Assembly (NCBI GenBank): GCA_017311185.1
Contig: JAESUZ010001279.1
Span: 248,001-312,000 of the forward strand
Direction: 5' to 3'
Length of the DNA: 64,000 nt
Source: Proteles cristata cristata
Lineage: Eukaryota; Chordata; Mammalia; Carnivora; Hyaenidae
The translations under genes were made by a program, and so were the position numbers. This document shows, one piece after another, positions 47,981-60,470 of this stretch (the first letter of the stretch is position 1; each line of letters starts with the position of its first letter). Below the pieces are notes generated by a model. It worked only from the letters and a program-made list of their open reading frames with translations. It was not told where the DNA came from and searched no databases.

Positions 47981-48174
47981 TAGTTTTATTTATTTATTTT
48001 TGAAGAGGGGAGGGGCAGAGAGCGAGGGAGAGGGAGAGAATCCCAAGTAGTTCTAAGCAGGCTCTGTGCTGACAGTTGGGCTCAACGGGGGGCTCCATCT
48101 CACAAACTGTGAGATCATGACCCGAGCCAAAATCAAGAGTCGGATGCTTCACCAATGGAACCACCCAGGCGCCC
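47981..48174 (-). mobile_element. Felid SINE, diverged
   Basis: TTTTGCCTATTTTT on both sides. Head end CCACCCAGGCGCCC. Confidence 0.93.
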
Positions 48175-48575
48175 TGTTTTTTGCCTATTTTTAAGAGTTC
48201 ATATATCAGGGAATAATAGTGCTTTATCTGTGGCATCTTGCCAATATTTCCTCCCATTTTGTTATCTTTTAATTTTGTTTATGGTTTTTTCTTACCTTGG
48301 AAAACTGTTTGATCTTTTATATTTATGTAGTAGTCAGCTGTATCAACCATTTGCTGCCTCTTGCTTTTGTGTCTTCTGAGCCCTTCCCTACATCCAAATT
48401 CGATAGGAACTCATCAACTTGCGTCTAATATTTGTAAGATTTCACTTTAAATCGAGATCCCTGATCTAACTGGAGTTTATTTTTATGTATGGTGACAGGG
48501 ATGGGTCTGATTTTATCTTTTCCCCTAAATATCTATCAAACTGTCCCAGGATCATTTATTTAAAAATCTATCTTT

Positions 48576-48769
48576 GGGGGTACCTGGGTGGCTCAGTCAC
48601 TGAAGAATCCAACTCTTGATTTTGGCTCAGGTCAGGATCTCGCGGTTCATGAGATCAAGCCCAACACTGGGTTCTGCACTGACAGCGCGGAGCCTGCTTC
48701 GGATTCTCTCTCCCTCTCTCTGTCCTTCCCCTGTCTCTCTCTCTCTCCCTCCCTCGCTCTCTCAAAAAG
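48576..48769 (+). mobile_element. Felid SINE, diverged
   Basis: Starts GGGGGTACCTGGGTGGCTCA; ends in CTCTCAAAAAGAG without a long A tail. Confidence 0.93.
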
Positions 48770-48902
48770 AGTCTTTCTTTGGCCTGGCAATTTGGGATGT
48801 CACCTTTAGCATATACCATTTCTATATGTACTTGGGTCTATTTCTGGACTTTCTAGTCCATTCTGCTGGCCCTCTCCATTTACTCATATGCCAGTACCAC
48901 AC

Positions 48903-49132
48903 TTTTTTTTTTTTTTTAACATTTTTAAATTTATTTCTAGGAGAGAGACAGAGAGAGACAGCGTGAGGAGGAGAGGGTCAGAGAGAGAGGGAGTCACAGA
49001 CTCCAAAGCAGCCTCCAGGCTCTGAGCTGGCAGTCAGCACAGAGCCCGACGCGGGGCTCGAACCCACGAACCGCGAGATCATGGCCTAAGCAAAAGCCGG
49101 ACGCTTAACTGACTAAGCCACCCAGGCGCCCC
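48903..49132 (-). mobile_element. Felid SINE with short duplication
   Basis: CCAGTACCAC at 48891-48900 and 49131-49140. TTTCTAGGAGAGAG sub-type. Confidence 0.96.
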
Positions 49133-51456
49133 AGTACCACCCTGTTTTAATTACAGAGACTTTATAGCATGTTTGAAAATCTAGCAAGGCTAGTATCACT
49201 TCATGGTTTTTCTTTATCATTGTTTCCTGCCTACTATTGCATATTTACATTTCTAAATGAATGTTAGCATCTACTTGTCTAGCTTAATGGTTTAAACAAT
49301 GGTATTTTTAGTACAAGTGCATTAAACTTATAAATTAACTTGGGGAGAACGGATATCTTTGTGATGTCAAATTGCCCCGTCTATCAACAGGCGACGTCTT
49401 ATATGTTTTCCAGGTAACTTTTGTGTATTTCAGACATGTTATAAAGTTATCTCATGTAAATTTTACACATTTGTTAAAGTTCATTAATTCGGTATTTTAT
49501 CTTATTTGTTGCTATTGTAACTGCATACCCATCCTTTGCTGGTTGTTGGCATGTACGAAAACTACAGGTTTCTGCATGTTGATTTTATATCTTGCTCCCT
49601 CACTGAAATCTTTTATTAGAGAATCATTGACTCCCTACGGTTTCCCAGGCATTCTAGAGCGACATCTGCAAAGAGACATAGGTTTTCTTTCTTTTCGAGT
49701 TGCCTCTAATTGACATTTGTTGTATACTTGGATTGGCTAGCACCTTCAGTACAACGTTAAGTACACGTAGAGATAGTGAGTATCCTTGCCTTGTTTCGGT
49801 CCTTAGTGGAACCCTTAGTTTTTAAGGTTCCCCCACTAAAGAAGGCACTATCTTTGGTACTCACATACACATACAGTCATATTAAGAAAATATCCATTAA
49901 TTTCCATTTAGGAATGTATTTATCAGGACAAGATGTTGAATTTTATGAAATGCGTTTTCAGCATCTATGGAGATAACCATATGCTTTTTCTCTTTCCTTC
50001 TACTGACATATTAATGAACAAATATATATATATGAATATATTATTGTTCCCCATATTGAACCAACCTTGCATTCCTGGAAAAGATACTTAATCATGGTGC
50101 ATTACTTTCTTAATGTAGTTTTGGATTCTGTTTGTTAATATTTATTACGTCTGTATCCATGCTCAGAATGATATGGGTCTGTAATTTTTTCTGTGTTGTC
50201 TTTAACAGATTTAAGCAGCAACATTTACTTCATTAAAGAGATTCTGAAATTTTTTTCTTGATTTTCTCCGTGGCCATGCTCGCTCTACTGGAGTCCTGCC
50301 TATTAACAAGACTAAAAAGTTTTGGCTAATGATCTTGTAGAACAATTCCTAGGGAAGCCATTTCTATTTGTTCTTGAAATGGCTTTAGTACTCCTGGTCT
50401 GCATCAAATCTCTGTGCACCTGTAGCTCTGTGTGAGTCATTTGCAACATGTGGCGATCAAGGCAATGAGTCCCATTAACATGGACTAGTTAAAGAATTTA
50501 AGCCTATGAACCTTAAGGCTTTCACCTCACCCCGGTCAGGCTAGACAGACACTGGACTTTCTCAGGAAGGTATGAACGAGGTCTGGTAGAGATCAGCCAG
50601 AATGACCAGGTCCCTGACATTCCACAGAGCACTCCTCATGTTTAACAGGCCAGTGGTTTTAAGATCTCAATCATCTCTATTATAAACTTTAGAAAAAACT
50701 GAGATCACATTTAGACGTTTTGTGTTGTACTTTCCATTCGATTTTAACAGATGACTCCGTCTTTGCTAGAAACCACCAACCTCCACAAATGTGGGATCCT
50801 GACCAGAGAATCAAGGTCACAGAAGCAAAGCTGCCTCTAGAGCTAGGGCTTCTAACAAAGTTGTGCATGGAACCACCTGCAGAGTTAAAACAAAACAAAA
50901 CCAATAGACACTAAGGCTTCATCTTTGATGCATCAAATCCCAATCTCCAGAGCAAAGCTTGGGTGTGCCCAAAGCAATTAGGATGCAGCTGGTCCAAAGC
51001 CTGGGATCTGCAAGCCAGTGTCCCAAAAGAGATTTCTCAATGACTTAAAAAACAAAAAACAAAAAAACCCACTATTTCTTGAAAACTCCCCCGAGCTACA
51101 ACATGAAAGACTCCCCTCTTTCCTCTGGCCACCACAACTAGTGAAATAAAGTATTGCATTATTTTTCTACCCTCTAAGATAATGCAGAAACATGCCCACA
51201 GACGGAAGAGATTTTATTTTCTAGAGCTAAGGTGGTGATTGGTAGTCGAGGACAAGGGGCAAGGGTAAAGGCATAAGGGATTGGCAATCAGGAGGAAATG
51301 CGCGCCAGAGAGCACCACTGTATACAAGACTGACCTGAAAATGTCCAAGTTCCTCGTTAATGTTCTGTTTCCCCAGGTTGGCTTCATTCACAGTCACCAG
51401 ATGTCAAGACTGAGTAGTTTTCAGCTCTACCAAGCATGTTAAGGGCTAGGTCCATC

Positions 51457-51524
51457 AGTCTCAGTCTCTCTCTGTCTCTCTCTGTCTCTCTCTGTCTCTC
51501 TGTCTCTCTCTCTCTCTCTCTCTC
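51457..51524 (+). repeat. TC/TCTCTCTG microsatellite
   Basis: TCTCTCTG octamers followed by a pure TC run. No SINE head is attached, so it is an independent simple repeat. Confidence 0.9.
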
Positions 51525-52405
51525 GCCCATGCACTCTAGAGCACTATGTCATTCTGACAGGCTTCCAACAGCAAGTACAGCAGCCAACACAGCACCATTT
51601 TCCCACTGGCCTTGAGAATTTCTCCAAAGCCTCGTAAGCGAATTAATTAGTGAGTCACGTATCTTCAACCACAGGTAAAGAATGGGATCTTCAGGTCCTC
51701 AGAAAGTCCAAACAAGATTACCACACAGTCCAATGGTCCCATTTATCGAGCACCCAACCATGCCCTCGAGCCCTCAGTATGGGCGATTTTCACTTCAACA
51801 CTCCAGTGGCCCCATGACGGTCATCGCCACGTGGTCTCAGTTTACTCACGAGGAAGTGGAGGCTGCCCAGGTTAATGGCCTAGTGAGGTCCCAGAACAGT
51901 TAACCGCGTTTGCTTGGCTCAGAGGCCCACTCTGTGAGTCACTACCAAAAAAATCTCTTCTCCTATCAAAACAAAACCTGAAGGTAGAAACACCACCAGT
52001 CTCTTAAAATGTGCTTGCTAGTTGTATAACTTTGACAGTCCCGGGGGGTAGTAAGTTTTTCTGGAAAGTTCTGAAAATGTATACTGAGAATGTAAAAGCA
52101 GAATGGGATTCTTGACATTTTTTAAGAACTGAAATAGAGCCATCTTCCATTAAAAAAACAAAATGAAACGAACCACCAATGTACTCATGCCACAGTTCAT
52201 TAGCTCAGCCTTGTCTGTCTGTCTGAGTGGGTGTTTTCCCTACTCTGTATGCACTCTTGTTTCAAAAATGCTGGTCTTTCTTCACCAATTTACATAAAAC
52301 CCCAAATAGTTTCTCTACCTACAGAGCCAAGGGGCTGTTGAAACAGCTGGGCAGACAAAGCAAGGTGAAGGTAATGAATTTCTTCCTCTAGAAAGAGGCT
52401 CCACC

Positions 52406-53044
52406 ATGGCACCCAGGCCCTCACTGGGCCCCCTTTTCCACCCAATACCTTCGGCTGCTTCAAGGATAATTATGAGCAAGAATTTCCTGGCCCTGCCAGC
52501 TGGCCTCAGAAACATTGCTTCTTTCACCACCTTGCCGCCCCGAATATCACCCTTCCTCTTTCCCTCTGGTGGCTCAGGACTCTCTCCAGAGCCCTCCTTG
52601 GCCCCCACCCTGCCAGAGATCAAGCGACAGGCCGCAGCTCGTGCCATGAGGAAGCTTAGCACCGGCTTAACTCTTCATTCCCTGGGACAAGGGGCCTCTT
52701 TCTTCAAGGCACGGAGTCGCTCCATGAGACGCTGGGTGTACGGCCCCCATGAACTAAACCTGGTTCAGAATCCGATTCTAGAACCGATTTTTGTTCACAG
52801 GGTTATCCCCTCTCACCCCCTCCCCCCCATTCCGTTTTCTAGCCAACTCTGTCGGCCCCTTGAGGCCGGCTTCCAGGGAGGCTCCTGCGGGTCAGCCTCG
52901 CAATGTCCTGCTCTCTTGCTGGATTCTTCCATTGTTGCGGCAGATGTTACCATTGACTCGCTAAGATCGCCCAGGCATGGCAGAGACAGCTTCACTTCCT
53001 TTTCTTTTTTTCCTTTTTATTTTTTTTATTTATATATTTTTTAA
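52406..53044 (+). other. Unassigned 212-codon ORF in the HLCS intron
   Basis: Starts MAPRPSLGPLFHPIPSAASR and includes LPEIKRQAAARAMRKLSTGL and ARSRSMRRWVYGPHELN. The last residues run into the T-rich tail of a SINE, so the end is not genuine. I do not recognise the protein. It is antisense to HLCS, with no clear promoter or polyadenylation signal. It could be a decayed retrocopy or chance. Confidence 0.2.
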
Positions 53045-53484
53045 ATGTTTTATTTATTTCTAGGAGAGAGAGAAAGACAGCGTGAGCAGGGGAGGGTCAG
53101 AGAGAGAGGGAGACACAGACTTGAAACAGGCTCCAGGCTCTGAGCTGGCAGTCAGCACAGAGCCCGACGCGGGCTCGAACCCACGAACCGCGAGATCATG
53201 ACCTGAGCAAAAGTCGGACGCTTAACCAACTAAGCCACCCGGGCGCCCCTTTTTTTCCTTTTTAAATAAAGGGTTATTTTAATTTATTTTTGAGAGACAG
53301 AGAGTGACACAGTAATGAGCAGGGGAGGAGCAGAGAGAGAGAGAAGGAGACACAGAGTCGGAAGAAGGCTCCAGGCTCTGAGCTGTCAGCACAGAGCCCG
53401 ACGCGGGGCTTGAACCCACGAACTGCGAGACCATGACCTGAGCCGAAGTCGGATGTTTCACCGAATGAGCCCCCCAGGCGCCCC
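53005..53484 (-). mobile_element. Felid SINE carrying a second SINE in its tail
   Basis: Flanked by TTCACTTCCTTTTC at 52991-53004 and 53485-53498. Its T-rich tail is split by the element at 53020-53248. Confidence 0.95.
53020..53248 (-). mobile_element. Felid SINE nested in another SINE's tail
   Basis: CTTTTTTTCCTTTTTA at 53004-53019 and 53249-53264 is its own exact duplication. Sister copies have GACGCGGGGCTCGAAC; this one has one G fewer. Confidence 0.96.
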
Positions 53485-54897
53485 TTCACTTCCTTTTCAA
53501 TTTGCACGCCTCTCTTTGACTGCTCTTGTCTCCCCGAAATGGGAGGCCAGCTTTAGGAGGCAGAGGCTCTTACTTTCTCCCAACACTGGGCCTCGGCCTC
53601 CCCTCTCACAGATCTCGCCACGGGCTCGGGGTTCCTGTGTGGCTGGTGTCTGGAGATGCCCTCAACCTGGGAGCGTCCGGTCCCCCTGCCCTCTGTCAGC
53701 TTTCCCTCACTTCAGCTGGGTGACGTGTCTCCCTGACGAAGGCAGGTAGTGACCGTGTGCCCAGCACGGCGGGAAGGACAGTGTCCTGGACCCTATTTCA
53801 ACAAGATACTCGCGAGGAGAATGAGGAGAAATGAAAAGCCAGCTTCTCCTGGGGTTTCCTGGAAACATTCTCTCTAGATCACTCACCCCATCCTGCCTTC
53901 AACCGCCCCCTTAAAAAGAAAGTGTTTCCCGTTTGTTAATTTTTGAGAGTTTTTACTGCCCTTTTATTTTGCCTGACATTTTATAATCAGTCTTCTGTAT
54001 ATGTTTATATATGCTTTTCTATTTAAACTTTTTTCTTTTTTTAAATCTAAAAAACTTTGTACCATACCGCCAAAGGTGTCAGGAAACAGGCTCAAAATAA
54101 GGACGGGCTCCAAAGAGCGCCCTGCCAACAAAATGCCAGTAAAATCTGAAACCCAGGTTCAGACACACTGGGAAGGTTCCAAAATATAAAACTTAAAGAA
54201 CTTCTTTATTCCAGTAAATCGGCTTCCCTGTGAATACCATCAAAATCCTACGCTTTAATGAGTGAGGGAATATCAGAGGAAGGGGCGGAGAAGGGAAGGA
54301 TTTGGACAAGCCTGAAATTTAATTTAAAAACTATTATGAGAAGTTTAATTTCCCCCTCCCCCAACCAAATACATAAATCTTTTCCTGGCATTTTCTTTGC
54401 TTCATTTTTCTTAAAACAAAACAACACAACTTTTGAAAAGCATCCTGAACCATCAGAACAATGATAGGGTAAGACAATGGAGTGGAGTTTTTAATAACAA
54501 ATATTTATTTACTTGGTTCCTAATACTTAAAATGCCATGTGAGATATATGCAAAGGAGTCTTAAGTGAGGTTGCATTTCGCACTGAATGTATAATCACAC
54601 TGGGGAGAAAAGACTTCGCAGGAAGGATAATCGGAGACACTAGGCCGTGTGGACCACCTACGAGGGTGGGCCAGCATGAGGGGCCAGAGTTCAAGGGGAG
54701 ACGGCTGGCTTCGTGAAAGCGCAGTAAACCCAGATTGCACTTAGAGATGTGAACATGTGTAGGAAATAAGCCTGCCTTTGTAGGTAATAATTTCATCTAT
54801 ACACAGCACTGCCTTCGGCCATGGCCCAAAGCTGGAACTTATCAAGGCCAAGAAGTACTGAACGAATCGCAGGAATATAGACTTACATCTTTCAGCT

Positions 54898-54899
<2 letters not shown>

Positions 54900-54958
<59 letters not shown>

Positions 54959-54996
54959 TGTGTGTGTGTGTGTCTGTGTGTGTGTGTGTCTGTGTT
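54900..54996 (+). repeat. TG dinucleotide microsatellite
   Basis: About 28 uninterrupted TG units followed by TG runs broken by TCTG. Very likely polymorphic. Confidence 0.98.
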
Positions 54997-55574
54997 TACA
55001 TGCTGGCTAGGACACTGTCACCTCCACTCCAAGTCCTGGGATAACCCAGTTTCGGAGGCTCTTGGGTGGCAGTGGGATGAGGCACCACTTGTATTTTTCG
55101 CGGAACCTGGCAATTAAGCGCCAGTCTCGGGGAGTTCTGGGCAGTTGGGACTCCAGCATTGTGAGTCGGCATCACAGAAAACCCAGTGCAGGTGCTTTCC
55201 TGGGGACCCTCGTGGGGGCCACCTGTCTATGCTGAGCCCCAGGCTCCTCACAGATAAACCTGGACCTTCCCTGTAGCCCTCCGATGATCAATGTGCCACA
55301 GCGCATGGGCACCCTGAGCAGAGCCGCGGGCACACTGCGGGCATTGGGTAAAGTCAGCTCCTTCCCGCTGCTAAGCTGACAGGATAGAAGGGAGAGAAGG
55401 GCGCTTGGCAGTATCTCTTCTAGGAGAGGGGCAGCTCCAAGCTCTGGGCCATCTTACAACAGGGCACACTTCACCCCTGTCTGTGGTGCTCGCGATATTA
55501 TGGAGAAAGAGGGATCGTCTTGTCTTCCTTTCCTATCCCACGTGACCAAAAGGAAGATTGAAAGAAAAGGCCCG

Positions 55575-55740
55575 TGGGGGTGCTTGGGTGGCTCAGTCGG
55601 TTGAGCTCTGACTTCTGCTCAGGTCACGATCTCACAGTTTGTGGGTTCAAACCCCACATTGGGCTCTGTGCTGACAGCGTGGAGCCTGGAGCCTGCTTCG
55701 GATTCTGTGTCTCCCTCTCTCAAAAATAAAACATTAAAAA
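55575..55740 (+). mobile_element. Felid SINE, short CT part
   Basis: Starts GGGGGTGCTTGGGTGGCTCA; the CT-rich part is shortened before CAAAAATAAAACATT. Forms an inverted pair with the next SINE. Confidence 0.95.
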
Positions 55741-55750
55741 TTTTGTTTAA

Positions 55751-55965
55751 TTTTTTTAAAATGTTTTATTTATTTCTGAGAGGGAGTGAGAGAGACAGCA
55801 TGAGCAGGAGAGGGTGAGAGAGAGAGGGAGACACAGAATCCGAAGCAGGCTCCAAGCCCTGAGCTGTCAGCGCAGAGCCCGAGCGGGCTTGAAGTCACAA
55901 ACTGTGAGATCATGACCTGAGCTGAAGTTGGACGCTTAACTCACTGAGCTACCCAGGCGCCCCCC
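55751..55965 (-). mobile_element. Felid SINE inserted in the tail of the previous one, opposite orientation
   Basis: AAAAATTTTGTTTAA (55736-55750) and AAAAATTTGTTTTAA (55966-55980) are near-identical flanks that include the A-tail of the left SINE. Confidence 0.95.
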
Positions 55966-55976
55966 AAAAATTTGTT

Positions 55977-56747
55977 TTAAAGAAAGAAAAGGCCGGTGAA
56001 AACACCTGATGAAGCTGTCAGGGGCTTACAAAATACAGTGGTTGTTAGTGCCTGCCGAGTGGTAAACACGCAGCTCACCTGAGCCGGGGAGTGGGCCAGA
56101 AGGGGCCTCTGACCTTGGCCCATCCACGGCGGGGGGAGGGGGGAGTCCTCAGGGCTCCTTGGGCAAATGCCGCTGCCTTGTGCTTCTGCTTTGCTTTCAT
56201 CCCTGGGCTTGGCTCGGTTCTGATCACACGGAAATTCCATTTTCATTTTGCTAGATTCACCCAATTCCCTGAAGCCTCCAGTAAACTGCTGGGGGACCAC
56301 TCCCCAGGAAAGCCAAAACCGTGGCATTTCCTGGAGACCCTGGCACTTAGTCTTCCGGCCACTGTGCCTCGGACGCCCGTCTGCCCCCATGCTCAAGGCT
56401 TCGAGAAGTGTCCAGCGGCACGTCCCCGGAGGAACACGCACAGGGGGCAGAACTGAGGGCGTGCCGAGCTCACGATGGGCTGGGCCCACCTGCGGGCACG
56501 CGACACAGCACCGCCGCCCCGTGTCCACAGGAGGGGCCGAGTGGCTTCTCCTGCAGAACGCTGGGACGGACACACCGCGAGACCCACTGCTAAATGCCGT
56601 CCCAGCGAGCGAATGACCCTCATAAAGCCAAGAACAGTAAACGGAGCTTAACGTTCTAATGAAATCGAGATTGCTGGGTGCGCTTTCACAAAATGAAACT
56701 GCCTGGAACTTCTCATAAGGCTTTTTACGATAAGCACTAAAATGCAA
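55977..56747 (-). other. Unassigned 256-codon ORF, longest in the window
   Basis: On the HLCS strand inside the large intron. Starts MHFSAYRKKPYEKFQAVSFC. It has no domain I know and no similarity to the parts of HLCS I can recall. A good donor-like CAG|GTGAGC occurs in frame at 56079/56078. A plus-strand ORF of 121 codons overlaps it. It may be chance in GC-rich sequence. Confidence 0.2.
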
Positions 56748-57715
56748 AGGGGAAGATGGAAGTTCCTGCTACAGACTAGGGTCTGTAATGTGGGGGTGGC
56801 AGGTGGGGTGGGCGGAGGCCTGGGGGCGGGGTCTGGAAGAGAGGTATGTGCACTGCATTACAGTGGGAGACTCTTATATAAAATGAGTGTGTTATTAAAA
56901 GGATCCTGAAGTCATAAAAAGTCAAAGGAATTTTTAGTGAGGATGAAGAACTTCTTTGGTCAAAATGAATCACTTGTATTTTGAGGAGTCCCGAAAGCAG
57001 TCATCCCATTTCCTACAGACGGGGGTGCAGTCCTGTGCCTGAGATCTTTAATTGCCAGTAGTTGGATTTTGTTGTTTTCGTACAGCATTTTCATTTCAAA
57101 GATCAGGAACAAAATCTTTAGGAAAGTTGGTATGAGAGAACCCCACCAGTTAGCAAATGAGTACCTTGATATCCTATTAGGAAAAGTCAACAAAAGGACC
57201 CATCCCTACAGCCACACAAGCCACCTGACATTTGTTCTCACTTCTCACATACTACGCACCACCTCATCCATTTAATATCACAAAAAGAATGAAATCATTG
57301 GGTCGGATGACTGTAGTCTGATGTGGTGAAAGAAAAAAAATGTTTTTCATGCAGTTCTAGTTCTTTCAAATGCATTCAATTAATTAAAAATATGCTAAAG
57401 TAGGACTTTGGGCTTGCACTCCTCACGTAGTTTAAACAATTTCCCTACAGTTTTGTTTGCCCATAAACCAAGGAAATTCCAACTTAATCTTTGACTGGAT
57501 AACCATAAATTCTAAATTAGTGGAGGCTCAATAACATTTTCCTTTACCGTGGTAGGGGGATGTAGGATATTTAATTCATGAAAATAATCATGCCACAGAT
57601 AGTTTGGAAAACAGAAATAAAAGATACAATCATCCGACACAATGTAACCACTTTTCCTACTTCCTAGTACTTTTTTAGATGCATGTTTCAAGATTTTAAT
57701 CAAACAACGTATTTT

Positions 57716-57964
57716 ATTTTTTTATTTAAAAATTTTTTTTAATGTTTTATTTATTTCTGAGAGAGAGAGAGAGAGGGAGAGAGAGAGAGAGAGAGACAGC
57801 ATGACCAGGGGAGGGTCGGATAGAGAGGGAGACACAGAATCTGAAGCAGGCTCCAGGCTCTGAGCTGTCAGCAGAGCGCGATGTGGGGGTTGAACCCATG
57901 AACTGCGAGACTATGACCTGAGCCGAAGTCAGATGCTTAACTGACTGAGCCACCCAGGTGCCCC
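57716..57964 (-). mobile_element. Felid SINE with long GA tract
   Basis: TCAAACAACGTATTTTA before and TCAAACAACTTATTTTA after are one-mismatch duplicates. Head end GAGCCACCCAGGTGCCCC. Confidence 0.96.
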
Positions 57965-57984
57965 TCAAACAACTTATTTTAAAC

Positions 57985-58290
57985 TACTTTTTAACTGATC
58001 TGAGCATCACTCTATATTGTTAGTCTTTCTGTTGATGAATAATATCCCACTGAGTGATTATATACAATGTGTTTCATAAGTACCAGTTTCCCAAAGGATA
58101 TTCCCATATATTTCTTGAGTGTAGACTACAACAAAGTAGGGTTACTGGATCAAAGGGTAGGGACTTCTTATGATCCCTAATGCCCACCACCAAAATGTTT
58201 TCATGACTGTTCCACTTTCACTCCCATCAAGGTTTAAACTTGGCTTCAGAGTACCTACTTCATTATATCCTTGCCTATCTTGGATAATAA
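57985..58290 (-). repeat. Old L1M-type 3' fragment
   Basis: TTGATGAATAATATCCCACT, AGTAGGGTTACTGGATCAAA, TTCCACTTTCACTCCCATCA and TATCCTTGCCTATCTTGG follow an old L1 3' region read backwards. Confidence 0.6.
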
Positions 58291-60384
58291 CACTGAAAAA
58301 AAATCCACGTTTTTGTTCGTTTGTTTTTTGGCGAATTTAGTGGATGACAAGCATGTTCAGTGTATAATGAAGGATTGTGGAGTAGGGTTCCACGCTCGGC
58401 TCCTATATTCCAGAGTAAAGGCATAATAATAGTCACAAAGATATATTCTGTATTTGGCTCTCATTCTGAGTCTCCCGTTTCTGCTTATCTGCAGAGAAAG
58501 GTCCAGAAGGCAGTGGGAATGCTCCAATCTGCTGTGTCAAGACTCAGACAGCAAGGGGGGCTGTCTGCACTGGGAGGCGGGCCAGGCTTTGCTAGATTAC
58601 GGTTCTGGGGGACATCGTTTCACTCAGTCTGCAGAGCACGTGAGTTTCTGGAAGCAGGAGATGGCAGAGTTCTGGGGTTCTTTCCATTTAGAAAAAGTGT
58701 GAGGTCCGCAGAATTTTCTTCTGTTGTTTTGTTCACACCATCGTGGCCTGTCTGTGCCGATTCCGTACTGACATAGCTTCTGATGCTTTTTACAGCAAAG
58801 ACTTCGGGGGCTGGACGGTGTGCTTTGTAAACAGAATAAAATGAAACAACTGAGGTGTGCCTTCGTTGTGAGGCTTGAGCTTCCTTGTACTTACAGTGGG
58901 TTATTAACTATGCCTTGTCAAAGATCTTCTGGAACCTGAATCATAATAGAAAAGATTTTGCACAGGGGGTAAAGGGCAGTGTGTGTATCTAAAACAAAGC
59001 CTACCCACATCTCGCTGGGCCCTGGGAAACCCTAAAAAAACCCCTCTCCCTTATAAAAAAATTTCCAATACACAGTGAGCAAAGAGAATGGCGTAAGGAG
59101 CCTCCATGCGCACGGTCACTGTCAATAACCAAAGAGCCCTTTAATACGCGCAGACTGGAAGGAGGCGCCCCACCCACCCGGAGTCCCTGCCCCGAATCCA
59201 GCCTTCCCAGAAGCCAGGGACTCTCCTTGAGGCGGCTTTTAGCATTTTCGAGAAGCAGCACCGTCAGCTGCCAAATTCCTGCTGGATCGGCCAAGAAGTA
59301 TGAACCAAAAAAAAAAAAAAGAAAAAACGCAAAGGATTTGTTTTTTAAAAGCAATACATTAAACATAAAAAGAGCTCTTTTGTACGAATTTCTGGTGTGG
59401 GAGCCCGAGGAGAGAAAATCGCTCTCCCTCCCGGGGGGAAGCCGCTTGACCTCACCTGTGACTTTTCTCTTCCAGTGTGGGTTTTTCTCACCCCATTAAA
59501 TGTAACCTATTCTAGGTGGGTGTGTTACCACGTGAGAGAGATGGAGAGTGATCGGGGAAAATACCCAAGGGCGGGAAAATGCCCAAGGACAGGCTGTCAC
59601 CAGCCCCGAGCGCCCCTTTCTCTCCAACCACACAAGCAGGGGGCCACATAAGCCGGGGTGGGGGTGAGAAAAGAGGAAGAAAGGAAAATTTAAAAAAGAG
59701 GGCACAAGAAACCAGGGTAGAATGGGGTGTCCCGCCACCACCTGATGACAAAGGGCCAGCTGGGACGGCGCGAGCAGGTTTCGCACCCTGAGCCCCCCCG
59801 AGGAAAAGCAGCAGAAAGCAACCAGGGTTCTGGAACGGCACGGGCCGCCCCAAAAATGGGAGCACGAACACCTGAAAACCCAGCCGGGGAAGCGCTGCCT
59901 GTCGCCAAGGCGCTCGGGACCTTGCTGCACAGGACGGGAAAAGACAATCTCGGTACCGCGTCCCTAAATCCCCATCCCATTAACCAGGTGCCAATAGTGA
60001 AGCCTAAGAAAGGACCCCAGTTAAATCACCTGGCCGCCGCTCAACAGGCTCCCGGCGCCAATCCCTGGGGACAGGCAGCCTTTTCTTCTGTCACACGGCA
60101 GGAGAGCGAGCTCACTTTGGCACCTGTGTGACCACGGACAGCTGCCATCTGCCTACAAACCATCCCCTGTGGACGGGTCGGAGCGGAGGCACCGGGCAGA
60201 AGTGTGTGAAGCGTTGCTGAGACTCCGCTGCTTCAGGTCTGCAAAAATGACACTTTCCGGTGACTCACACTAAGGAGGAAGAGAGTCGTCATCAGCGGTT
60301 TGGTGACGTCAGCCCGAGTGAACTGCTGCCGGTGATTCCGGTTAACCCCTGGGACAGCGCTCCCCAGTGGGGGTCCTGCATCAG

Positions 60385-60470
60385 CACCGTGGAGGAGGTA
60401 ACTTCAGTGACTGACCCAGGACCACACAGCTAGTAAGTGGCGAGCCTGGTGCCACAGACAGCCGTTCCCA
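60385..60470 (-). repeat. MIR relic
   Basis: GACCCAGGACCACACAGCTA followed by GTAAGTGGCGAGCC is the reverse complement of GCC.CTTACTAGCTGTGTGACC in MIR. Confidence 0.6.

Larger units (their letters stand above)
47330..50230 (-). repeat. Old L1M/HAL1-type element, antisense, with four SINEs inside
   Basis: AGGATAAGTTCCTACAAGTG, ACCTGTTCATATCTTTTGCC, TTTATCTGTGGCATCTTGCC, CAACTTGCGTCTAATATTTG, CTGTCCCAGGATCATTTATT and, further right, GAATTTTATGAAATGCGTTT are in the order of an old L1 read backwards from its 3' end into ORF2. Interrupted at 47706, 47981, 48576 and 48903. Confidence 0.8.

Noticed and set aside
54902..55117. ORF starting with repeated Cys-Val
   Set aside because: Translation of the TG microsatellite.
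59727..60131. 134-codon plus-strand ORF in a GC-richer part
   Set aside because: No family resemblance, overlapped by several ORFs on the other strand, and no splice or polyadenylation context; probably chance.
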